The notes: generated by a model from the sequence alone, not told the origin. A DNA stretch of 39,023 nucleotides from an uncultured Clostridia bacterium (GCA_904397895.1 CAJFOZ010000090.1:1-39023); one strand, 5' to 3'; positions 1 through 6,481 are shown, numbered from the stretch's first letter. Translations and numbers: made by a program.

Positions 1-6
1 CCCCCA

Positions 7-58
7 CAAGGAAAGGCGGTACGCTACCCCTCCACGGGGCGCATACCGCCTTTTCTTG
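7..58. terminator. Long imperfect inverted repeat, possible bidirectional terminator
   Basis: Positions 7-24 pair with 41-58 (AAAGGCGGTA against TACCGCCTTT, extended on both sides with one mismatch and one G-T pair), and the apex holds CCCC/GGGG. A T-rich run follows on the plus strand. It could terminate a gene lying to the left of the window, or be part of the end of a mobile element. No coding sequence is evident between it and the HTH fragment. Confidence 0.5.
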
Positions 59-119
59 TTATCCAGCCCTCCGGCTGTATCGCTTGAGCAAAAGTCAGCG
101 TGGGATTGATGTGGTATCT

Positions 120-248
120 TTATCTAAGTGAACCCCCAAGCTCCCACTTAGAAACTGTCTGCCGGGAAACGCCAATTTGGTTCCCAAGCTGCTCCTGGGA
201 TAGGCCAAGCCGTTTTCTGTGTGAAATCATTTGTTCTTTAAAGGTCAT
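120..248 (-). pseudogene. Truncated XRE-family (HTH_3) repressor, N-terminal 42 codons only
   Basis: The minus strand from the ATG at 248 reads MTFKEQMISHRKRLGLSQEQ, followed by a helix with GVSRQTVSKWE, and stops at TAA (120-122). This is the canonical Cro/CI-type DNA-binding motif. Family members normally continue with the rest of the helical domain and often a C-terminal domain, so about two thirds of a normal gene is missing. The RBS (AAGGAGGG, about 8 bases before the ATG) and a possible promoter are kept, so the fragment may still be expressed. An 8-bp inverted repeat (TCTAAGTG at 123-130, CACTTAGA at 145-152) sits at the point of truncation. I infer truncation by insertion or deletion. 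A deliberately small HTH peptide is the less likely alternative. Confidence 0.7.
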
Positions 249-271
249 TCTTGGTTCCCTCCTTCCTCAGA

Positions 272-300
272 ATTATAGCAAGCACTGTCAATAATATCTA
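272..300 (-). promoter_or_regulatory. Candidate promoter of the truncated HTH gene
   Basis: On the minus strand there is a perfect TATAAT (272-277) and, 17 bases upstream, TAGATA (295-300), a partial match to TTGACA. It lies just ahead of the AAGGAGGG ribosome binding site. Confidence 0.45.
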
Positions 301-535
301 CCATTTGTTCTTGGAAAACTGTCAACCAAACATAACATTGGATCTTTTTATACCTGGATCAGCACTTTTTTAACCAAAAGCCTTTCCCCTAGCTGCGGAA
401 TGCTTGAGAAACTACATGAACAACAGGTTCTTTCCAGCAACATCTGTTGGATCTGCACCAGCAACGTGCCAAAAGTCTCTTAGAAGAACGGCCGTTTCTC
501 AACCAATCTATGGGATGCTTCTGGAGTGAAACGAA
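301..535. other. Intergenic stretch with no recognised gene
   Basis: This AT-rich stretch lies between the HTH fragment and the terminator of the acetyltransferase gene. I found no start with a convincing RBS, no extended open frame resembling a known family, and no strong hairpin. Confidence 0.4.
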
Positions 536-574
536 ACAAAGAGCCTGATACAACAGGTATACCAGGCTCTTTGT
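536..574 (-). terminator. Intrinsic terminator of the chloramphenicol acetyltransferase gene
   Basis: There is a perfect 12-bp stem (ACAAAGAGCCTG at 536-547, CAGGCTCTTTGT at 563-574) with a 15-base loop. It abuts the stop codon of the minus-strand gene and is followed on that strand by a short T-rich stretch (TTTGTTTC). Confidence 0.8.
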
Positions 575-576
575 GT

Positions 577-1218
577 TTATTCAATCCGTTTCATCCATTC
601 TTCCACATCAGAAAAGAACCGGCAGAGATGGAATCCATCCGCCGCTGCATGGTGGATATTCATAGTAAGAGGTAGCTGCATTCGCCCGTTATGATCCTCC
701 GTATACTTCCCCCAGGTAATCACAGGGGCCAGGTAGGTCCCCAAATCAAAAATGTGCATGTCGAGGTTCTTATAGTGCACCCAGGGCAGGCAGGAGACGT
801 CAAAGGTATTGGGTGGGATCTCTTTCAAGTCAAATTCCCGCAACTCCCTATATCGCTGACCATCCTCCAGAAACCGACTATAAAAGGTGCGAAAATCCGG
901 ATGATATTCCGTTACCAGTTTGACAAATCTTTCGTCATCTTGATGAAAGTGGGCATAATAAGGGGAAACAAAATCCCAAATCCCAGGATCTCCATGGGAA
1001 TCATACCCCATACGTAATTCTTTGCGGCTGTTTACCGCAGAACTAATCACCCACATCATGGCCGGATAAAACTTGTATCCCTTCTGATGGATGGCTCGTA
1101 GGAAATCGGTGATATCCACATCTGCCGTTAGACTCATTACGCAGCGGATGTCGTCGATAAAATGTCGGAATACCGGACCGCGCTCCCATACTTCCAGATT
1201 TAGTTTTTGAAACTTCAT
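577..1218 (-). CDS. cat: Type A chloramphenicol O-acetyltransferase
   Basis: The predicted enzyme transfers acetyl from acetyl-CoA to chloramphenicol in the cytoplasm. At 213 residues it has the usual length of trimeric CatA enzymes. The active-site signature HHAAADGFH is at residues 189-197, with the catalytic His and the structural Asp of the HHxxxDG motif. The KGYKFYPAMMWVISSAVNS segment (46-64) and the RMGYDSHG segment are also typical of the family. The ATG at 1218 is chosen because AGGAGG lies 9 bases upstream. That RBS is buried in a hairpin preceded by a nine-codon leader ORF, the arrangement of drug-inducible cat genes, so expression is probably induced by chloramphenicol through translational attenuation. 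A terminator follows directly. The other possibility is a CAT-like enzyme of different substrate range. Confidence 0.93.
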   Translation of the reverse strand: MKFQKLNLEVWERGPVFRHFIDDIRCVMSLTADVDITDFLRAIHQKGYKFYPAMMWVISSAVNSRKELRMGYDSHGDPGIWDFVSPYYAHFHQDDERFVKLVTEYHPDFRTFYSRFLEDGQRYRELREFDLKEIPPNTFDVSCLPWVHYKNLDMHIFDLGTYLAPVITWGKYTEDHNGRMQLPLTMNIHHAAADGFHLCRFFSDVEEWMKRIE

Positions 1219-1224
1219 TCTTGA

Positions 1225-1261
1225 TAGCCTCCTAAAATATATTCTCTATTTTAGAAGGCTA
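1225..1261 (-). promoter_or_regulatory. RBS-sequestering hairpin (translational attenuator of cat)
   Basis: On the transcript TAGCCTTCTAAAATA pairs with TATTTTAGGAGGCTA: 15 base pairs with one G-U and a 7-base loop. The 3' arm contains the AGGAGG ribosome binding site of cat (1228-1233). The 5' arm contains the stop codon of the upstream leader ORF, so a ribosome stalled in the leader would open the stem. Confidence 0.85.
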
Positions 1262-1280
1262 CATCCAGGCCGCGCTTCAT
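1251..1280 (-). CDS. cat leader peptide (9 residues)
   Basis: ATG at 1280, peptide MKRGLDVAF, TAA at 1251-1253. A GAGGTG ribosome binding site lies 5 bases upstream (1286-1291). The ORF ends inside the 5' arm of the hairpin masking the cat RBS, as in inducible cat leaders, where a drug-stalled ribosome on the leader frees the downstream RBS. The sequence differs from the leader peptides I can recall. Which codon causes stalling cannot be read from sequence alone. Confidence 0.75.
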   Translation of the reverse strand: MKRGLDVAF

Positions 1281-1306
1281 GTCTTCACCTCATTTCATCT
1301 GGATTT

Positions 1307-1335
1307 ATTGTATCACAAACCACGGTTCAGTTCAA
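1307..1335 (-). promoter_or_regulatory. Promoter of the cat leader/cat transcript
   Basis: TTGAAC (1330-1335) and TACAAT (1307-1312) on the minus strand are separated by exactly 17 bases. Transcription would start about 20 bases before the leader-peptide start codon. Confidence 0.75.
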
Positions 1336-1337
1336 AT

Positions 1338-1781
1338 TCACACTCTACAATACTCCATCGGCGTATAACGCATCCCATCTGTCAGCCGCTCTTCGGATAG
1401 GTTTTGAAAGCCAAGCCGGCGATAGATTTCCACGGCATACGGAGAAGAATTCACCGTAATCCGAACCGCCCTGCTGGAACTCAATACTTGCTCCCATAAT
1501 TTCCTGCCTATTCCCTGACGTTGAAACGGCTCATCTACAAAGAAAAGACAGATATGGCTAAGTTCATTTTGGGCGGCAATAACACCGGCCAGTTCATTGT
1601 CAACATAAGCACCAAACATGATAAGCCCCGCCATTTGTTCTTTGTTATTTAGAAAATCCATAAAAGACCTTATTCCTTCTTCGGAATAATCTGGTGCTTC
1701 AAACCGCAGGAATGTCCGGCGGATGAGTGACGACACCAATGGATCAAGGCTACTGACTTCCCGGATTTTTGTCCTTTTCAT
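1338..1781 (-). CDS. GNAT family N-acetyltransferase
   Basis: This 147-residue protein has the GNAT core. A beta strand with ICLFFVDEPFQRQGIGRKLW (about 78-97) contains the acetyl-CoA pyrophosphate loop Q-x-x-G-I-G, and NSSPYAVEIYRRLGF is the usual C-terminal alpha4/beta5 region. The substrate is unknown. The ATG at 1781 has AAGGAG 7 bases upstream and lies inside the preceding MerR-type gene (32-base overlap), so the two are probably translationally coupled. It forms the last gene of a GPP34-MerR-GNAT operon. Confidence 0.85.
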   Translation of the reverse strand: MKRTKIREVSSLDPLVSSLIRRTFLRFEAPDYSEEGIRSFMDFLNNKEQMAGLIMFGAYVDNELAGVIAAQNELSHICLFFVDEPFQRQGIGRKLWEQVLSSSRAVRITVNSSPYAVEIYRRLGFQNLSEERLTDGMRYTPMEYCRV

Positions 1782-2031
1782 GCAGAATCTCCTTGATTTG
1801 GGGGATGGTTTTCTTTTTATCCCGCAGTGATTTGATATATGCGATGCGCTCTACCGTACTCTTCCTGGGATACCGGCGAGTTAAATTGGAATCCTCCTGT
1901 TTAAAGGGAAGAAAGCCTTCCTCGGTGTAGAATTTCAGAGTGCTGTATCGGGTTTCTGTCAGGCGCACCAATTCCCCGATGGTCACATAGTCGGATGCCA
2001 GGATTGCTTCCATGCTCCTCTGTCTCGACAC
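1750..2031 (-). CDS. Small MerR-family HTH regulator
   Basis: This 93-residue protein is essentially one winged-helix domain: VTIGELVRLTETRYSTLKFY is followed by EEGFLPF and a YIKSLRDKKKTIPQIKEIL helix, the pattern of MerR DNA-binding domains. The long dimerisation helix and effector domain of full MerR proteins are absent. The GTG at 2031 is preferred because AAGGGGGA lies 7 bases upstream; the next ATG (2013) would overlap a poor site. It overlaps the GNAT gene downstream and follows the GPP34 gene by 17 bases. It may regulate this small operon. Confidence 0.75.
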   Translation of the reverse strand: MSRQRSMEAILASDYVTIGELVRLTETRYSTLKFYTEEGFLPFKQEDSNLTRRYPRKSTVERIAYIKSLRDKKKTIPQIKEILHEKDKNPGSQ

Positions 2032-2048
2032 GACGTATCCCCCTTTTA

Positions 2049-2699
2049 TCAGGTAGCTACAATAATAACAAGGGCAAACAGGTTTTCAATATATTCCACC
2101 ATCTGTTTTACAAACTGGTTTTCACTGCTTTTTTTGATGCTTTTTAACCGTTGCTTCAGGTCTTTCTTTTCATAAGCGGAAAAGTAACGGCATAGATCCC
2201 CGCTCTTCTGGAGAAGGACAGTCAAAGCGATAATATCCTCGGAAAGTTCTCCATCCTCCAGCAATTCCGCGCGGATCTTCTGAATCACCGCATCCTTTGC
2301 TTTTGCATCCGGCACATAGACAGAGGTTTTTCTCAACATGCCTCCCTCTCCCTTTTCTGCACAGCCGGCCTCGGCCAGGGTATCCCCAATATCTCCCAAT
2401 AGTGCGTAAAGATTTTTATCGCTGAAGCTAAACGAGAAGTACTCCATCACCGCTTCCACCTTTACCGGCTCCTTTTGCCGGATCCGATCATAGACAGGGC
2501 TCAGATACTTTTTTCCTGCCGGCAGCGGCGCAACAGTGGATATTTTCTTTTTCTCCAGTTTGAGAACGCCCTCCATCAGGAGCTCTAGAATACTTCCTGC
2601 GACCAGGCACACCCCTTTCTCCACATCCATGGATGAATACTTTCCCTTCTCGTTCAAGGTACAAAGCAGATATTCCTGCGTGAGGGATAGATCATTCAT
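2049..2699 (-). CDS. GPP34 (GOLPH3/Vps74-like) domain protein
   Basis: This 216-residue protein begins DLSLTQEYLLCTLNEKGK and continues with a GSILELLMEGVLKLEKKKI segment, the pattern of the GPP34 family, whose eukaryotic members bind phosphatidylinositol 4-phosphate at the Golgi. Bacterial members have no settled role; membrane association is possible but not shown. The ATG at 2699 has GGAGGA 7 bases upstream; an in-frame start 18 bases earlier would place the RBS inside the gene. It is first in a three-gene minus-strand operon behind a good promoter whose leader contains tandem heptamers. Confidence 0.7.
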   Translation of the reverse strand: MNDLSLTQEYLLCTLNEKGKYSSMDVEKGVCLVAGSILELLMEGVLKLEKKKISTVAPLPAGKKYLSPVYDRIRQKEPVKVEAVMEYFSFSFSDKNLYALLGDIGDTLAEAGCAEKGEGGMLRKTSVYVPDAKAKDAVIQKIRAELLEDGELSEDIIALTVLLQKSGDLCRYFSAYEKKDLKQRLKSIKKSSENQFVKQMVEYIENLFALVIIVAT

Positions 2700-2727
2700 T
2701 GCAATTCCTCCGATCAAGCATTACAAT

Positions 2728-2755
2728 TACTTATCACTTACTACTTACCACTTAC
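2728..2755 (-). repeat. Four tandem heptamers in the 5' leader of the GPP34 gene
   Basis: On the minus strand the sequence runs GTAAGTG, GTAAGTA, GTAAGTG, ATAAGTA without gaps. The block begins about where transcription should start from the promoter at 2762-2790 and ends 28 bases before the RBS-proximal start codon. The function is unknown: it could be a protein binding array or a slippage-prone repeat. Confidence 0.7.
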
Positions 2756-2761
2756 GATATA

Positions 2762-2790
2762 AAAATACCACACCCAATTTGCCCTGTCAA
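2762..2790 (-). promoter_or_regulatory. Promoter of the GPP34-MerR-GNAT operon
   Basis: On the minus strand a perfect -35 TTGACA (2785-2790) is followed after 17 bases by TATTTT (2762-2767), a weaker -10. Confidence 0.65.
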
Positions 2791-2894
2791 TATCTTTTTC
2801 CTTAAAAACAATGACAAAAATAAGTTGTTCCCTGGAAAAGATACTCAGGACTGAATGCGTCCGATACGGGGTATCAAGTGAAAACAATCGACCT

Positions 2895-2925
2895 GGATAA
2901 AAGTTTAAAAGTTGGGATTTTATCC
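2895..2925. other. Small inverted repeat in the 2791-2933 intergenic stretch
   Basis: GGATAAAA (2895-2902) and TTTTATCC (2918-2925) form a perfect 8-bp inverted repeat around a 15-base spacer. Nothing else recognisable was found in this gap. The repeat could be an operator, or a second weak terminator for the GyrI-like gene. Confidence 0.4.
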
Positions 2926-2933
2926 GATATAAA

Positions 2934-2975
2934 AAGAAATGCCTTTCTGCTTGGAATAACAGGAAGGCATTTCTT
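2934..2975 (-). terminator. Terminator of the GyrI-like/TfoX operon
   Basis: A stem of about 16 bp (AAGAAATGCCTT at 2934-2945 against AAGGCATTTCTT at 2964-2975, extended inward) lies just past the stop codon of the minus-strand gene and is followed on that strand by TTTT. Confidence 0.75.
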
Positions 2976-2981
2976 CTCGGT

Positions 2982-3617
2982 TTACCGCTTTCTGATCGGT
3001 TGCCGGATGACCGTCTTTAGGTTCTCCGGCTTGCACTTTCGCACATCACTTAGATAAATCTCATGGTGGTATCTCTGATTGGAAAAATCCAGTTCATACC
3101 CTTGTCCTTCAGCATACCGTTCCATATTCCGGATGGTTTCCGGCTCATCGTCATAGGGACCGATATGCATACATTGGACACACACCCCCTCCTGATAGGT
3201 CAGGAATTCCACCTTAGAAAAATCGGTTCCTTTCTTTGCAGCCGCTTCCCGGATCGCCCAATCGAATTCCCCCTGTGTAACGAACTCCGGCAATCGGATT
3301 AGGGAGATCCAATGGAAATCCTCTTTGCAGGTGTAGTCGACGCCATGCAGTCCCTCCTGCCACCAGAAGCCTTCCAGCGGCGGAATCACATGGTCAAAGT
3401 ACCCGTTGATCTTATGGTTTCCCATCTTGCTCATTTTGATGGTATAGGCCACCCCATACAACAGCCCGATGGCAGTCTGATACGCCCCACCTTCTTCATT
3501 GGGATTGCCCTTGCCGCGCACTGCTAGAAAATTCATGGAGGGTACATCGATGATCTGCGGTTTCTTGGACGGCAGATAAAGCTCCTTATACGCCTTTTTA
3601 TAATCAAACGCTGCCAT
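2982..3617 (-). CDS. GyrI-like small-molecule binding domain protein
   Basis: This 211-residue protein belongs to the stand-alone GyrI-like family: an N-terminal DYKKAYKELYLPSKKPQIIDVPSM segment, LAVRGKGNPNE, then QEGVCVQCMHIGPYDDEP near residue 145 and a C-terminal HHEIYLSDVRK strand. The family fold binds hydrophobic small molecules, and some members have been linked to drug sequestration or hydrolysis; the ligand here is unknown. The ATG at 3617 has GGAGGA 6 bases upstream. The gene starts inside the end of the TfoX gene (14-base overlap), implying co-translation. A second, divergent GyrI-like protein lies just upstream (4120-4602). Confidence 0.85.
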   Translation of the reverse strand: MAAFDYKKAYKELYLPSKKPQIIDVPSMNFLAVRGKGNPNEEGGAYQTAIGLLYGVAYTIKMSKMGNHKINGYFDHVIPPLEGFWWQEGLHGVDYTCKEDFHWISLIRLPEFVTQGEFDWAIREAAAKKGTDFSKVEFLTYQEGVCVQCMHIGPYDDEPETIRNMERYAEGQGYELDFSNQRYHHEIYLSDVRKCKPENLKTVIRQPIRKR

Positions 3618-3942
3618 TTGGATTCCTCCTTTTCTTGGGCTTTGGATCCGGAAGCACTTCCCAGGTAGCCCTTACCAGTTGGGTGAGTAACGACCGGTCG
3701 TCGATATCCTCCACCAAAAAATAATCCTTTGCCCCCTCATAGGGCGGTGCTTTTGGAACGTCCGGAAAGGACTTTGCCGTCTCCGGTGTGATCTTTACAA
3801 AGAGCTGGTCGTCGCAAATCACACCCAAGAACTTCCCGTCGCAGTACCATCCGTATTCTCCAAACATCCTGCGGTAGACAATGGTTCCCGCATCCTGAAG
3901 CTGTTCCGCCACGTATTCTACAAATTCCTTACTTGATGCCAC
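3604..3942 (-). CDS. TfoX N-terminal domain protein
   Basis: This 112-residue protein has the TfoX_N signature: SSKEFVEYVAEQL, the RRMFGEYGWYCDGKFLGVIC block (about residues 25-44), LFVKITPET, and the APPYEGAKDYFLVE region. The C-terminal TfoX domain of proteobacterial competence regulators is absent, as is common for short Firmicutes members, so a role in competence should not be assumed. I prefer the GTG at 3942 (AGGTGA 6 bases upstream; family members begin xASSKE); another GTG lies at 3951. It overlaps the GyrI-like gene by 14 bases. Confidence 0.8.
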   Translation of the reverse strand: MASSKEFVEYVAEQLQDAGTIVYRRMFGEYGWYCDGKFLGVICDDQLFVKITPETAKSFPDVPKAPPYEGAKDYFLVEDIDDRSLLTQLVRATWEVLPDPKPKKRRNPNGSV

Positions 3943-3981
3943 GCTTTTCACCTACCCGGATATATATTGAATCAATGTAAG

Positions 3982-4119
3982 CTAACCTTCTTTTGTTTGC
4001 AGACAGACGCCGCCAGTAAGCGTTACATTGGCGCCAAAATCCATAATCACATGAAGCACGTGGTTTCCTTGTGAAATGCCTTGGATGCTTTTAAATCCGT
4101 AACCACCGGCAGCGTTTTT
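3982..4119 (-). pseudogene. Possible gene remnant downstream of the GyrI-like gene
   Basis: Directly after the TAA of the upstream gene and in its frame, 45 sense codons run to a TAG at 3982-3984. They include SIQGISQGNHVLHVIMDFG and end LQTKEG. The composition looks protein-like rather than random, but there is no start codon with an RBS and I recognise no family. It may be the 3' end of a decayed gene, or a stop-codon readthrough extension of the preceding protein. Confidence 0.3.
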
Positions 4120-4602
4120 TTAAAATCCACCCCTCGCCTCCTCCTTTAGACCGATATAGAGATGGATTTCCGTATGCTCCATATGGCTGTCCTGGTATTC
4201 TTCAAAATCGCAGATAAACGTCCTGGGAAGATCCATCCTCCAGATTTCCCGCCAGGCCTTTGCAACCTCTTCAACAGCCGTGCGCATATGGCAGGTAATC
4301 ACGAATTTGGCATAAGGCCCTGCCGGGATCCTGCGGAGCTCATATGCAGAGTGCTTGGGCTCTTTTGTCACTGTACAGCAAACCATGGCGGTATAATCGT
4401 CATCAGCATCCCCGGCATAATCCGTATAAAGCCCAATGGCTTTTTCATCGGCCTTGTCCGGAATACTCTCGTAGATTCCTCCTTGATAGAACCGGGCCCA
4501 TAGGCCCCCGATCACCATCCCCATATCCGGCGCATGGTTGTTGGTACGGGCGGTAATCCCCGCCACAAGTTTCTCCTGTAAGGTTACAATTTCATAGTTC
4601 AT
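4120..4602 (-). CDS. GyrI-like / AraC-type effector-binding domain protein
   Basis: At 160 residues this is one effector-binding domain with no DNA-binding domain. MNYEIVTLQEKLVAGITARTN opens the fold, a GLWARFYQGGIYESIPDK stretch follows, YELRRIPAGPYAKFVITCHM is the central strand-turn, and TEIHLYIGLK closes it. This is the arrangement in integron cassette proteins and in the C-terminal half of Rob/BmrR-type regulators, which bind cationic or hydrophobic compounds. The ATG at 4602 has AAAGGAG 8 bases upstream. The neighbours are the TfoX/GyrI-like pair and a WYL regulator, which suggests a ligand-binding or stress role. No terminator is evident before the next minus-strand gene. Confidence 0.82.
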   Translation of the reverse strand: MNYEIVTLQEKLVAGITARTNNHAPDMGMVIGGLWARFYQGGIYESIPDKADEKAIGLYTDYAGDADDDYTAMVCCTVTKEPKHSAYELRRIPAGPYAKFVITCHMRTAVEEVAKAWREIWRMDLPRTFICDFEEYQDSHMEHTEIHLYIGLKEEARGGF

Positions 4603-4664
4603 ACGGAAAACTCCTTTCGGTTTGATAGCCTCATTCTATCAGGCCTAACCGGACAGCTTGTCTG

Positions 4665-5573
4665 TCATGAATCGGAATATTGTTTTTGAAGTTCTTTTCC
4701 AAACCTAGCCAGCCTTTCCCGGTATTTTATCGGCTCTAAAAGTTCTGCCCCACCCTGAAAGGATAAAATCCAGCCTATCATGCTTTCCTCATCCGTAAAT
4801 CCCAAAGAAATGAGCAAATGTCCGTCTTCCTGTACCGTAAAACAGTCCGGCCCGTACTCTTCCACTAGACGCCATCGGTATTCCGGCGCCACCAACGCTC
4901 TCACCAAATGGGTATGGGGAAACACCTTTTCATTGGATAAATCCGGCAAGGGAGCCGGACGTTTTTCAAAGGGATCCTCCATCTGAAGCTCCGTCATACG
5001 GACTAGCTTAAACAGCCGGTAATCCTCCCTCTCCAGGCAATAGCCCCAGACATACCAGTTTGCCCAACGAAAAATCAGGTAATAGGGTTCAACCACCCGG
5101 GAGGTTTCTCCCTTTGGTGAAAAATAATGGAAGCTCATGCATCTCCCACACTCAATGGCCCTGTGAAGGAGCTCAATTTTAGGGGCCAGTGCGGATTTGC
5201 TCCAGGAGGAAAGATCGATGAGGATATGCTGTCCGCCGGGTATCAGATCCGAAGCGCCGGTTGAAAGCTTCTCCATGAGTTGAACGTATCGGTTTGTACC
5301 GCTTACGCTGTCCAGACTGCGAAGCCCTGCCAGAATGGCCTGCATATCAGCGGACGTCAACAGGGTGCTGTCAATTTTATACCCCTCCATAATGGAAATC
5401 CCACCGTTGGCTCCCTGGGCCGTTGCCAACGGGATTCCCGCCCTGCACAAATCTTCAATATCCCGGTTGATGGTGCGGCGGGAAACCTCAAACTTTTCCG
5501 CTAGATAAGGGGCTGTTACTTTGTCCTTCTGCAACAGGATGGACAGAATGCCGATTAGTCGGTCAATTTTCAT
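4665..5573 (-). CDS. YafY-type transcriptional regulator (HTH_11 + WYL domain)
   Basis: This 302-residue protein has an N-terminal winged helix (about 1-57, with APYLAEKFEVSRRTINRDIE) and a WYL domain from about 135 onward (IECGRCMSFHYFSPKGE, VVEPYYLIFRWANWYVWGYC, DYRLFKLVRM). WYL domains sense ligands, often nucleotides or nucleic acid ends, and this class usually represses or activates nearby genes. The start at 5573 overlaps the stop of the YoaP-like gene in an ATGA, so the two are translationally coupled. Likely targets are this accessory cluster. The ligand is unknown. Confidence 0.88.
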   Translation of the reverse strand: MKIDRLIGILSILLQKDKVTAPYLAEKFEVSRRTINRDIEDLCRAGIPLATAQGANGGISIMEGYKIDSTLLTSADMQAILAGLRSLDSVSGTNRYVQLMEKLSTGASDLIPGGQHILIDLSSWSKSALAPKIELLHRAIECGRCMSFHYFSPKGETSRVVEPYYLIFRWANWYVWGYCLEREDYRLFKLVRMTELQMEDPFEKRPAPLPDLSNEKVFPHTHLVRALVAPEYRWRLVEEYGPDCFTVQEDGHLLISLGFTDEESMIGWILSFQGGAELLEPIKYRERLARFGKELQKQYSDS

Positions 5574-6343
5574 TTTATTTCCTCTTTGCTTTTCATCAAT
5601 GTCTCGGCCAGTTTTTCAAATTTTCCAATTGATAGGATTTCATGAGTGATGAATCCTCCCTCATAAAACAGGGTGAAGTTGGTCACAGCCGCCGGCGCAT
5701 TCTGCGCTTTTTCCCTGCTATCGACCAAAACGGTTTCAAATGGAACGCCGGCTTTTTTGGCGGACTGCTCTAAAAGCGGCACATATTTGGCCGTAAAGGG
5801 GCACTGATGGGAATAGTAAAGCACAAACCCCGGCTTTTTAATTTCGGGTAATTTTACCTGAGTCCGGAAATAAGGCTTCGACGCATCTTTTGAAAACGGA
5901 AGGTAAAGAAGGGTAAAGTCCGGATTTGCCGTATCCGCTAGCTGGAACCCCTTATAAGCCAAGTATTTTGGGTCGGATAAAAAAGGTTTCTTCTTTGTAG
6001 AAGAAATCACGCACAGGCCCAGCTTTCCTTTTTCCCTGCTGTCCCGGATACACTCTTCCAGCAGCAGGTTGGCGTTTCCCCGGCCCTTATACTGGCCGGA
6101 AACCCAAAAGCAGTCGATGAACATATACCCGTCCGCTTCAATGGGAGCCCAGGCATTTTCCGCTGGAATATATTCGATAAAGCATTTCCCACGAATGTTG
6201 CCCTTTAAAAATACCAGGCCGTCCTTGAAGCGTTCTGAAAGCCATTTCTTTTTGCTCTGGACCTGAATATCTTTGTTGCCGGAGATGGCGCAGCAGATAT
6301 GTTCCTGCTCTAGATTTTCCGGCGTTACACGAATCAATTCCAT
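5570..6343 (-). CDS. YoaP-like N-acetyltransferase with C-terminal YoaP domain
   Basis: This is a 257-residue two-domain protein. Residues 1-150 are a GNAT fold (MFIDCFWVSGQYKGRGNANL carries the acetyl-CoA loop). Residues about 175-250 match the YoaP-like domain, with KKPGFVLYYSHQCPFTAKYV, a thioredoxin-like strand with a single Cys (CPFT). The substrate is unknown. I choose the ATG at 6343 because GGGGAG lies 9 bases upstream; the ATG at 6352 would leave no spacing. The stop overlaps the WYL gene by 4 bases. It is the first gene of that pair. Confidence 0.82.
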   Translation of the reverse strand: MELIRVTPENLEQEHICCAISGNKDIQVQSKKKWLSERFKDGLVFLKGNIRGKCFIEYIPAENAWAPIEADGYMFIDCFWVSGQYKGRGNANLLLEECIRDSREKGKLGLCVISSTKKKPFLSDPKYLAYKGFQLADTANPDFTLLYLPFSKDASKPYFRTQVKLPEIKKPGFVLYYSHQCPFTAKYVPLLEQSAKKAGVPFETVLVDSREKAQNAPAAVTNFTLFYEGGFITHEILSIGKFEKLAETLMKSKEEIK

Positions 6344-6402
6344 TTTAATCATCTCCCCTCGGGTTTAATGTAGCACAGTATTCATGACGATAGTATGTCA
6401 TG

Positions 6403-6459
6403 TTTCTACCAACAACGCAACCAAAACATACATTTCTCGTTATATCTGGTTGGTAGAAA
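6403..6459. promoter_or_regulatory. Perfect 11-bp inverted repeat, candidate operator for the XRE-AbrB regulator
   Basis: TTTCTACCAAC (6403-6413) and GTTGGTAGAAA (6449-6459) are exact inverted copies separated by 35 bases. They lie in the divergent promoter region between the YoaP-like gene and the XRE-AbrB/ABC operon, directly upstream of a TATAAT. The perfect symmetry suggests a dimer or looped tetramer binding site, most simply for the adjacent regulator (autoregulation). Confidence 0.6.
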
Positions 6460-6481
6460 TGCAGCGGGAAAACGATATAAT
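6454..6481 (+). promoter_or_regulatory. Candidate promoter of the XRE-AbrB/ABC operon
   Basis: There is a perfect TATAAT at 6476-6481. Sixteen bases upstream is TAGAAA (6454-6459), a weak -35 lying inside the right arm of the inverted repeat, so a bound regulator would block RNA polymerase. Confidence 0.5.

Noticed and set aside
100-294. 64-codon plus-strand frame at the left edge
   Set aside because: It is the shadow of the truncated HTH gene, whose minus-strand reading gives a clear XRE motif.
2872-2981. GTG-started frame across the gap before the GyrI-like gene
   Set aside because: No RBS, crosses the terminator stem, and no likeness to a known protein.
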